A DNA stretch of 19,617 nucleotides from Oscillospiraceae bacterium (GTDB lineage: Bacteria > Bacillota > Clostridia > Oscillospirales > Oscillospiraceae), in assembly GCA_016293865.1 (NCBI GenBank), contig JAEDDG010000035.1, positions 1 through 19,617 on the forward strand, given 5' to 3'. The notes beneath the pieces are model-generated. The model did no database searches, was not told the DNA's origin, and saw only the letters and a list, made by a program, of their open reading frames with translations. Shown one piece after another: positions 7,466 through 13,835 of the stretch. How positions within the stretch are numbered: position 1 is the stretch's first letter; each line of letters opens with the position of its first letter. The position numbers and the translations under genes are program-made.

Positions 7466-8164
7466 TTAAACATAATGCCGGCTGCCGAAAATGGCAGTGC
7501 CGACGCGAACCATGGTCGCCCCGGCGCAAATTGCCTCGGCATAATCTGCACTCATGCCCATAGACAGGACACACATGTCAATATTATCGTATTTTTTTGC
7601 CGCTGTGTCAACATAAAGCTGATGCATTGCATCAAAAAACTTCCTGGAAAGTGCTGGATTTTCGGTTACGGGCGGAATGGCCATCAGACCTCTGACATGC
7701 ACGCCGGGTTCTCCGGAAGCGATGCCCAGAAGCGCCTCCAGCTCCTCGGTCAGAACGCCGCTTTTGCCCGGCTCCCGGCCGATGTTGACCTCAATCAGAA
7801 TATCCTGCACCTTGCCCAGAGCGGCGGCCCGGCGGCCGATCTGGCGGACGAGCGCCTCCGAATCCACCGACTGGATCAGATCGCATACGCCGGCCACAAA
7901 TTTGACCTTGTTGGTCTGCAGGTGGCCGATAAAGTGCAGCCCGGCGCCTTCGTAAGCGCCCTGCGCGTTTTTCTCCACCAGCTCCTGTACACGGTTTTCA
8001 CCGAATACGCGGATACCCGCGTTATAAGCCTCGCGCAGCCGCGGGGTATCGTTCATTTTGGAGGCTGCCACCAGCGTGACGTCCTCCGGCTGCCGTCCGG
8101 AACGGAGCGCGGCCTGAGCCACGGCATCCTGGACAGCCTTCACATTGTCAAGAATTGTATTCAT
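7466..8164 (-). CDS. yggS: YggS/PLPBP-family pyridoxal phosphate homeostasis protein
   Basis: Single-domain TIM-barrel PLP-binding protein that helps keep PLP and amino-acid pools balanced. No enzyme activity is firmly known for the family. The 232 residues carry the PLP lysine K36 in LVAASKMN, then FGENRVQE, HFIGHLQTNK, an IEVNIG strand with the E-x-G-KSG loop, and LSMGMSADY and VRVGTAIFG at the end. The ATG at 8164 is chosen because AGGTGA lies 8 bases upstream; the in-frame GTG at 8176 has no ribosome site. It is the ylmE position ahead of sepF. It is the second alanine-racemase-fold protein in this minus-strand block, but unlike the other it keeps its lysine. Confidence 0.95.
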   Translation of the reverse strand: MNTILDNVKAVQDAVAQAALRSGRQPEDVTLVAASKMNDTPRLREAYNAGIRVFGENRVQELVEKNAQGAYEGAGLHFIGHLQTNKVKFVAGVCDLIQSVDSEALVRQIGRRAAALGKVQDILIEVNIGREPGKSGVLTEELEALLGIASGEPGVHVRGLMAIPPVTENPALSRKFFDAMHQLYVDTAAKKYDNIDMCVLSMGMSADYAEAICAGATMVRVGTAIFGSRHYV

Positions 8165-8181
8165 CTTTCTGTTCACCTGCT

Positions 8182-9357
8182 TTATCGCACAACTTTTCCG
8201 TCGTATAAATCATTGGCGGCGGTAATGATTTCCACACCGCTGTAAAGCTTGCTGCCGTCCTTTTCAGCGATGATATAACCGCTGCGCATAACGCTCTGCA
8301 CATCCACGTAGACCTGATCTGCCTGCAGGTTTGTGATGATGTAGATGTATGTCCCCTTGTCGTCCATATGCAGGGCTTCAAGAGGAATGGAATAGCCCTC
8401 CACAACGTCAAACATAATCTCGCCGTACATCTCCCGCACCTGCGTCAGATCAGACAGGTATTTGTTGGAGGAGAAGATCACGGCGCAGCGGCCGTCCTCT
8501 TCGGCGCTGACGGACACAACGGTCATGGACAGCGTTTCGCCGTAGGTGCGCGTAAAGCCCAGCCGGACCTGGCGGCCGGGCGTCAGCTTTTCGGCATGCT
8601 CGGCCGGAATGGCCGTGACGTAGTACCAGGTGGTCCCGGTAATCAGCTTGCCGAGCACGTCGGACGGCAGGTTCTGCGGGGCATCCAGCAGCGTATCGCA
8701 GCCGGAGGGCGTGATATCCGCCACATCGGCGAAGGAAATCGACTCATATCCGTCTGTAAAGGCGGAGAAAAGACCGGGCCGGCCGGCACGGACAGGCTCG
8801 GCGCCGGAGGAGATCCGGCTTTCCAGCGTGTCAATCTGACTCTGCAGGCTGCCGTACTCGCTCTGCAGCTGGTCATACGCATAACCGCCGCTGAAAATAT
8901 AGGTGTCGACGCCGGCAAGCTCGGCGTTCAGTCCGGACAGATCGCCGCTGCGCAGAGCGGCAGACAGGGAGAGCACGCTGTCCAATGCGTATTTTCCGGC
9001 GCTTCCGCCGTCAAGAATGGCCTTGATCTGCTGCTGGCGCAGCCGCAGGTCTTTCAGCTGTGCGGCCACTTCCAGCGCATCGGATCCGCTGTAACGCACG
9101 GCAAGCTGCTGGTTTTTGGCGACTTTCTCGCCTTCACCGGCGGTGGTCAGAACATATCCGCCGCCGCCGGCGATCAGCTGTTCCTGGCGGATGATCACGC
9201 CGCTGGATTCATACGAGTCCCCGATGGTGACATATTCCAGCGTCGTCGTCTGCAGCGTGTTTGTCAGTGCGTTGTAGATATACGTGCCTAAGTATACGGC
9301 AATGGCGAAAAAAGCCGCCAGTGTGATGATGGTGATCGGTAAGTTGCTGCGCCGCAT
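8182..9357 (-). CDS. HlyD-like membrane-anchored protein, function unknown
   Basis: The 391-residue protein has one N-terminal membrane segment (about 7-30) after a short basic start (MRRSN). A half barrel-sandwich/lipoyl-like motif follows (about 50-90, GVIIRQEQ and GEGEKVAKNQ). Two helical, coiled-coil-prone stretches lie near 93-115 and 158-184, and a beta-rich C-terminal half ends in a segment resembling the HlyD membrane-proximal domain. This is the layout of HlyD-type membrane fusion proteins, but no ABC, RND or MFS partner is in the window. The ATG has GAGGTAG upstream. It sits between hfq and yggS in a cell-division cluster. A role in envelope or division is an inference from position only. 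Confidence 0.75.
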   Translation of the reverse strand: MRRSNLPITIITLAAFFAIAVYLGTYIYNALTNTLQTTTLEYVTIGDSYESSGVIIRQEQLIAGGGGYVLTTAGEGEKVAKNQQLAVRYSGSDALEVAAQLKDLRLRQQQIKAILDGGSAGKYALDSVLSLSAALRSGDLSGLNAELAGVDTYIFSGGYAYDQLQSEYGSLQSQIDTLESRISSGAEPVRAGRPGLFSAFTDGYESISFADVADITPSGCDTLLDAPQNLPSDVLGKLITGTTWYYVTAIPAEHAEKLTPGRQVRLGFTRTYGETLSMTVVSVSAEEDGRCAVIFSSNKYLSDLTQVREMYGEIMFDVVEGYSIPLEALHMDDKGTYIYIITNLQADQVYVDVQSVMRSGYIIAEKDGSKLYSGVEIITAANDLYDGKVVR

Positions 9358-9403
9358 AATGCTACCTCGGTTAGTCTGATCTCAGCCGGCGCAGAGTGAA
9401 GGC

Positions 9404-9643
9404 TCACAAAGTGTCGGCGCCGTGTTCGCCAAATGGGATTGGCTTGGCAGGTACGATGGTGGAGATTGCGTGTTTGTAAATCAGCTGCTGCTTTCCGTCG
9501 GTGTCCAGCACCAGGGTGAAGCTGTCAAAGCCGGTTGCGATGCCCCGCAGCTGAAAGCCGTTGACGAGAAAGACGATCAGCGGCATCGCAGTTTTACGCG
9601 CCTGGTTGAGGAATGTGTCCTGAAGATTCTGTAATCTGGTCAT
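9404..9643 (-). CDS. hfq: RNA chaperone Hfq
   Basis: Hexameric Sm-like RNA-binding protein that remodels RNAs and pairs small RNAs with messages. The 79 residues carry the N-terminal helix with Q8 (LQDTFLNQ), Sm1 (VNGFQLRGIATGFD, with F39 and D40) and Sm2 (YKHAIST, 56-62). A short C-terminal tail follows, as in Gram-positive Hfq. The ATG has AGGAC 8 bases upstream. It has its own predicted promoter in the gap after miaA, although miaA-hfq co-transcription remains possible. The miaA-hfq order is widespread in bacteria. Confidence 0.97.
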   Translation of the reverse strand: MTRLQNLQDTFLNQARKTAMPLIVFLVNGFQLRGIATGFDSFTLVLDTDGKQQLIYKHAISTIVPAKPIPFGEHGADTL

Positions 9644-9663
9644 GGAGAGCCGTCCTTTCTTTG

Positions 9664-9701
9664 GGCGGCTGATTCAATACATTATATACCTTTCAGCCGC
9701 C
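9664..9701. repeat. 9-bp inverted repeat around the hfq -10 box
   Basis: GGCGGCTGA (9664-9672) is the exact reverse complement of TCAGCCGCC (9693-9701). The 20-bp space between them contains the TATAAT of the hfq promoter. A third copy of the GGCGGC core (9717-9722) can pair with the 9696-9701 arm instead. In read-through RNA two mutually exclusive hairpins could therefore form. It could be an operator, an attenuator or a processing site; none is proven. Confidence 0.55.
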
Positions 9702-9709
9702 GTTTTCAA
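9681..9709 (-). promoter_or_regulatory. Sigma-A-type promoter for hfq
   Basis: On the minus strand TTGAAA (9709-9704) and TATAAT (9686-9681) are separated by exactly 17 bp. The -10 matches the consensus fully and the -35 at five of six positions. The predicted start falls about 30 bases ahead of the hfq ATG, upstream of its ribosome site. Confidence 0.75.
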
Positions 9710-9747
9710 ATTTACAGGCGGCGAAGTTTTACGCCCCTGTCCGACGA

Positions 9748-10698
9748 CTATATTACACCGGAAGCAGTCAGGAAATTTGTCGAAATAAGAAGGCCGGAAG
9801 CGAAATCCGGAGATTTTTCCCATTGAATCCAATGGATGTCCCTGTTTCTGGCCAGATAGGAGAGCTGGCGCTTGGCATAGCGGCGGGAAGCGCGCTTGAT
9901 ATCCTCCGCGGCCTGGGAGACGGAGCAGCCGCCGGTCAGCGCCGCGGCCATCTCCTTGTAGCCGATGGCCTGCATGGCGGTGTGCTGCGGGCCGAGCCCC
10001 ATGTCCAGCAGCGAGCGGACTTCCTGCTCCAGTCCCTGCCAGAGCATCACATCCACCCGCCGGTCAATCCGGTCGTAAAGATCCTGCCGGTCCGTGAAGG
10101 TCAGGGCGATGATGCCCGCGTGATACCGGGGCGGGACGGCCCGGGTTGCCCGGTCGTATTCGGATTTGGTCATGCCGGTGGCGCGGTAAATTTCCAGCGC
10201 CCGGATGATGCGCTTGCGGTCGTTGGGATGCAGTCTGGCGGCCGATTCCGGATCGCAGGCGGCCAGCTTCAGCAGCATGTTTTCGCCGCCGCAGGCGTCA
10301 AATTCCGCGCTCAGTTCCGCGCGCAGTCCCAGGGAAACGCCCTCCGGCGCGAAATCCCTGCCGGAGAGCAGAGAGTCAATGTAAAGCCCGGTGCCGCCGA
10401 CAATGACGGGCAGCCTGCCGCGGGCGAGAATATCGTCAATACATGCGGAGGCATCCGCGACATAACGGGAAACGGAATAGCTTTCAAAGGGCGAAACGCA
10501 GTCCACCATATGGTGTGCAATGCCGTCCATTTCCGCCTTCGTGGGCTTGGCGGTGCCGATGTCCATATAGCGGTAAATCTGCATGGAGTCTGCGCCGACG
10601 ATTTCACCGTTCAGCGCCCTGGCCAGAGCGATGCCCAGACCGGTTTTCCCGGTGGCGGTTGGACCGGTGATTACGGCGACTTTCGGTGTCATCATCAT
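9748..10698 (-). CDS. miaA: tRNA dimethylallyltransferase
   Basis: Adds a dimethylallyl group to N6 of A37 in tRNAs that read UNN codons, giving the substrate of MiaB. The 316 residues show the P-loop GPTATGKT (12-19), the ADSMQIYR motif with D37, GGTGLYIDSLL, a basic R-RY-KRQ helix late in the protein, and QAIGYKE. Three consecutive ATG codons (10698, 10695, 10692) are possible starts. The first overlaps the mutL stop by one base. The AGGA inside the last mutL codons best fits the second or third. The frame stays open further upstream but there overlaps mutL and codes non-family sequence. Coupling with mutL is likely. Confidence 0.96.
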   Translation of the reverse strand: MMMTPKVAVITGPTATGKTGLGIALARALNGEIVGADSMQIYRYMDIGTAKPTKAEMDGIAHHMVDCVSPFESYSVSRYVADASACIDDILARGRLPVIVGGTGLYIDSLLSGRDFAPEGVSLGLRAELSAEFDACGGENMLLKLAACDPESAARLHPNDRKRIIRALEIYRATGMTKSEYDRATRAVPPRYHAGIIALTFTDRQDLYDRIDRRVDVMLWQGLEQEVRSLLDMGLGPQHTAMQAIGYKEMAAALTGGCSVSQAAEDIKRASRRYAKRQLSYLARNRDIHWIQWEKSPDFASGLLISTNFLTASGVI

Positions 10699-12641
10699 CA
10701 GATCCTTTTGAAGTTTTTGTCCAGCATGTCCCTGGTCAGCTCCATAAATACCGGCCGTCCGTGCGGACAGTAGTGGGCCTTTCCGGCCATGACGGCCCCG
10801 GCCACGGCCGCCAGTTCCTCCGGCTCGCTGCGCCGGCCGGCCTTGATGGCGGCCTTGCAGGCGACTGTGTGCAGAATGCGGTCGCTGCGCTCCTCCGGCT
10901 GCCCGCCGGGGACGGCCAGAGCTGCGCACAGCTCTTCCAGCATGGCGGGAATATCGCCGGCGTCCACATCGGCCGGCACCTGCCGGACAATGACGCTGCC
11001 GCCGCCGAAATCCTCAATTTCCAGGCCGGCGTGGGTCAGCACGTCCATGTTTTCCGCAAGAAGGGCGGCGTTCTCCTCGCCGATCTTGCAGACCACCGGC
11101 GTCAGCAGCAGCTGCTGCATCACGTCTGTGCGCCCAGCCTTCAGCCGGTCGAACAGAAGCCGCTCATGTGCGGCGTGCTTGTCAATCAGAAGCAGCCTGT
11201 CGCCCTGTTCCACAATGATATACGTGCTGAGCGCTTCGCCGATGATGCGGTAGGGCACCGTATCCTGTGCGTCCTGCGTATCCGGCACCTGCGCGTCCTG
11301 CCTGTCCGGCTTCGGCGCGGACGGCCGCGGAAGCGGCCGGGAGGGCGGCACGGCTGCAGGCGCCGCCGGTGCGGAAGCAGGGGGATCCGGCAGGGAAATG
11401 TGGGTCTGATAGGGCTGGCTGGCGGTGCTGCGCAGCGTCAGTACGGAGCCGGATTTTTCCGGCGCACGCGCCTGAAAGCTGCCAAAGTCTGCCGCGGAGA
11501 CTTTCCGGAAAAAGTCGTTCCGGGGCTTTGCCGCCGCTTTCTGCGGCGGCGCCGGCTGCCCGGCCGGTGCAGGGGAACGGGACGGCGCGCCGGGTGTCCG
11601 TCCGGCCAGGGCTTTTTCCGTGCCGGAGGACAGGCGGATTTCAGCACCGCGGGATTCGCCGTCCAGTGCGCCCAGCGCCGCGTAATACACAGCGTCGAAC
11701 ACCTGCCGCTCGTTTAAAAAGCGCACCTCGGTTTTGGCCGGATGGACGTTAACGTCCACGGCGGCCCTGCTGATGGTGATGTAGAGAACGCAGGCCGGAT
11801 ACCGGGCCACAGGCAGGCGGTTGCGGTATGCCTGTTCCAGCGCGGCCTGCAGTGTTTTTGATTTGATGCAGCGCCCGTTGACAAAGAAAAACTGGTTGCT
11901 CCTGTTCCCGCGGACGTTCGCGGGCGAGGAGACATAGCCCGTGACGGACGCGCCGCTGTTTTCCGTTTCCACCGGCAGAAGACCGGCAAAGAAGTCGCGC
12001 CCCAGCAGGCTGTAAATGCAGGAGTCGGCTTTTCCGTCGCCGGGCGTGTGAAATTCCTCGTTTCCCTCGTGCACATAGCGGATGGACACGTCCGGCCGGC
12101 TCAGCGCGCAGCGCAGCACCATGGCGGTGACCGCCGCGCCCTCCGCCCGGTCATTTTTCATGAACTTCAGACGGGCCGGCGTGTTGTAAAACAGATCCTG
12201 TACGGAAATGGTCGTGCCGTCAGGACAGCCGGCAGCGGCCTGCCTGAGAAGCGCGCCGCCCTCCAGGTGCAGAAGCGTACCCTCATCCGCGCCGCGCTCA
12301 CGGGTGGCCAGATCCACCCTGGACACCGCGGAGATGGCCGCCAGAGCCTCGCCGCGGAAGCCCAGGGTTCCGATGGCCTCGAGGCCGCGGGCGTCCCGGA
12401 GCTTGCTGGTGGCATGGCGGAGGAATGCCGTCTGCGCATCCTGGGCCGACATGCCGCAGCCGTTGTCGGTCACGCGGATCAGTGACAGCCCGCCGCCGCG
12501 GATTTCCACCGTCAGCACGGTGGCACCGGCGTCAATCGCGTTTTCAATCAGCTCCTTGACAACGGAGCTCGGACGCTCGACCACTTCGCCGGCGGCAATC
12601 AGGTCCGCCACGTGGGGGTCGAGCCGGAAAATTTTCTGCAT
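10698..12641 (-). CDS. mutL: DNA mismatch repair protein MutL (endonuclease type)
   Basis: GHKL ATPase that links mismatch recognition by MutS to strand incision. The 647 residues have an N-terminal ATPase (E30 and N34 in KELIENAIDAG, DNGCGM at 59-64, GFRGEAL at 94-100). A Pro/Ala-rich linker follows (about 340-460), then a C-terminal dimer domain. That domain carries the metal-binding endonuclease motif as DKHAAHE (487-493), where the second acidic residue is Asp rather than Glu. It also has ACKAAIKAG (594-602) and CPHGRP (625-630). These mark the nicking form used by bacteria without MutH/Dam. Only 3 bp separate it from the racemase-like gene upstream. GAGGAAAA is its ribosome site. It overlaps miaA by one base. 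Confidence 0.97.
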   Translation of the reverse strand: MQKIFRLDPHVADLIAAGEVVERPSSVVKELIENAIDAGATVLTVEIRGGGLSLIRVTDNGCGMSAQDAQTAFLRHATSKLRDARGLEAIGTLGFRGEALAAISAVSRVDLATRERGADEGTLLHLEGGALLRQAAAGCPDGTTISVQDLFYNTPARLKFMKNDRAEGAAVTAMVLRCALSRPDVSIRYVHEGNEEFHTPGDGKADSCIYSLLGRDFFAGLLPVETENSGASVTGYVSSPANVRGNRSNQFFFVNGRCIKSKTLQAALEQAYRNRLPVARYPACVLYITISRAAVDVNVHPAKTEVRFLNERQVFDAVYYAALGALDGESRGAEIRLSSGTEKALAGRTPGAPSRSPAPAGQPAPPQKAAAKPRNDFFRKVSAADFGSFQARAPEKSGSVLTLRSTASQPYQTHISLPDPPASAPAAPAAVPPSRPLPRPSAPKPDRQDAQVPDTQDAQDTVPYRIIGEALSTYIIVEQGDRLLLIDKHAAHERLLFDRLKAGRTDVMQQLLLTPVVCKIGEENAALLAENMDVLTHAGLEIEDFGGGSVIVRQVPADVDAGDIPAMLEELCAALAVPGGQPEERSDRILHTVACKAAIKAGRRSEPEELAAVAGAVMAGKAHYCPHGRPVFMELTRDMLDKNFKRI

Positions 12642-12644
12642 GGT

Positions 12645-13721
12645 TTATTTTTCCTCAGTCTTCTCGACTTTGTAGACTCTGGGCAGGCCCTTGACATTAA
12701 CGGGGTCAATGTCAAGAATGGCCGTATCGCCCACAGTGCAGTTGATTTTTGTCACGTCGATGATGGTGTGCATCATCCCGACCTCGCCGAGCACCCGGGC
12801 GCGCTGCCCGTTGACCTTGACGGTGCGGCGGCTGCGGCGGGAGCGGATGAAGGAGAAGATGCTGCGCATGTCCGCCTGCTTCGTCAGCCCGTAGCCGTGA
12901 TAGTAGCCCACAGACAGGACGGCCAGCTTGGCCGGCGCGCTGAGCACATATTCGCCGGAGACCCGGTGGCCCTTCGGGAACCAGCCGACTTCTTCAAGTC
13001 CGGCGGCGATGTAGCCCACCTGCTGCAGCTGGGAGCCGGCGCGCCCAGGCAGCCGTCCGGACAGGGAAAGGCCGACCCGTACCGCGTCTGCGGCGCTGAG
13101 GTTGTAGCTCAGAAGCGCGGCGTCGTCGCAGGCGTGGGTAACGCCCGTCTCATAGCCCATGCCGTGCAGATTGTCCAGAACGCTGTTGAACAGCTCCAGC
13201 TGGTCCTGCAGGCTCTTCTTGTAGCCATGGTCGTACAGTGTGGTGAAGGTACCGACAACGGCCAGGTTGGACATGTACTTGTAAATCGCGGCAATTTTGT
13301 CCGTCTCCTCCGGTGTGAAGCCGTAGCGGCCCATGCCGGTGTCCACCTTGATCTGGATTTCGCACACGGTGCCGCGGGCCTCCGCGAGACCGTTGATGGC
13401 CACCGCGGCGTCATAGGAACCGACGGTACAGATGACGTTCAGGTCAATCAGCTGGCTCAGCTCCTCGGAATCCGCCGTGCTGCGCAGCATCATGATCCGC
13501 TCGTCAGTAAATGAATTGGCCCGCAGAAGCGCGGCGTCCCGTGGGTCGGATACGGCAAAGGTGTGCACGCCCTCCTCCCGCAGAAGCTTTGCTGTTTCCA
13601 GAAGGCCCATACCGTACGCGTCCGCACTGAGATCCGCATAAAGCTCAGCGCTGCCGGCACGGTTTTTCACAGCCTGAAGGTTGCTTTTGACAGTCCTTTT
13701 GTCGATGACCAGCTTTTTCAC
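12645..13721 (-). CDS. Alanine-racemase-fold protein lacking the catalytic residues (probable pseudoenzyme)
   Basis: The 358 residues follow the fold-type III racemase plan: a TIM barrel (about 1-225), then a beta domain. Signatures include ADAYGMG (33-39), KVDTGMGRYGF (125-135), AVRVGLSLSG (213-222) and VGYYHGYG (271-278). The PLP lysine expected before ADAYG is Ser32 (AGT codon). By eye against Geobacillus Alr, other catalytic or PLP positions also differ: Tyr265 is Gly256, His166 is Thr, Ser204 is Asp, Asp313 is Met317 and Tyr354 is Lys344. Tyr43, Arg136 and Arg219 have counterparts (Y36, R132, R215). Racemase activity is therefore unlikely. The GTG at 13721 is preferred: GGAGG (13734-13730) sits 8 bases upstream, while the in-frame ATG at 13736 has no ribosome site. 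It opens the mutL-miaA operon. The role is unknown. Confidence 0.88.
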   Translation of the reverse strand: MKKLVIDKRTVKSNLQAVKNRAGSAELYADLSADAYGMGLLETAKLLREEGVHTFAVSDPRDAALLRANSFTDERIMMLRSTADSEELSQLIDLNVICTVGSYDAAVAINGLAEARGTVCEIQIKVDTGMGRYGFTPEETDKIAAIYKYMSNLAVVGTFTTLYDHGYKKSLQDQLELFNSVLDNLHGMGYETGVTHACDDAALLSYNLSAADAVRVGLSLSGRLPGRAGSQLQQVGYIAAGLEEVGWFPKGHRVSGEYVLSAPAKLAVLSVGYYHGYGLTKQADMRSIFSFIRSRRSRRTVKVNGQRARVLGEVGMMHTIIDVTKINCTVGDTAILDIDPVNVKGLPRVYKVEKTEEK

Positions 13722-13734
13722 AGCAGGTACCTCC

Positions 13735-13755
13735 ATACAGTATTCAACACTGTAT
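13735..13755. promoter_or_regulatory. 7-7-7 palindrome, candidate operator of the racemase-like gene
   Basis: ATACAGT (13735-13741) and ACTGTAT (13749-13755) are exact inverted repeats around a 7-bp spacer. The element begins right next to the minus-strand TATAAT (13761-13756) and covers the expected transcription start. That is a classic repressor position. The cognate regulator is not in the window, and I cannot assign the site to a known family. Confidence 0.5.
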
Positions 13756-13781
13756 ATTATACATGACAAGCGTTGTAAATT
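13756..13781 (-). promoter_or_regulatory. Promoter of the racemase-like/mutL/miaA operon
   Basis: A perfect TATAAT lies at 13761-13756 on the minus strand. No -35 at 17 bp spacing is convincing; TTGTAG is present about 20 bp upstream. A start near 13749 would give a leader of about 28 bases carrying the GGAGG site used by the GTG start. Confidence 0.55.
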
Positions 13782-13801
13782 CTACAATAAAATGATAAAA
13801 T
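13773..13801 (+). promoter_or_regulatory. Extended -10 promoter of the miaB-mutS operon
   Basis: TTGTAA (13773-13778), a 17-bp spacer, then TAAAAT (13796-13801) preceded by TGA, an extended -10. It diverges from the promoter of the racemase-like gene, with the two overlapping in the same 50 bp. The leader to the miaB GTG is about 28 bases. Confidence 0.75.
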
Positions 13802-13835
13802 GAGATGCAAATGACAACGGAGTGCGGAGGACGAC

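Noticed and set aside
10699..10929. A longer miaA starting inside mutL
   Set aside because: The added residues are Arg/Gly-rich antisense-like sequence overlapping the mutL C-terminal domain. The ATG cluster at the mutL stop fits MiaA.
12645..13721. Calling the racemase-like gene a decaying pseudogene
   Set aside because: There is no stop or frameshift over the full length. The fold motifs, promoter and ribosome site are kept, and it is tightly joined to mutL. Decay would not spare all of these.
13737..13753. The palindrome as a Gram-positive LexA box
   Set aside because: It would be attractive next to mutL, but the CGAAC-N4-GTTCG pattern is absent.
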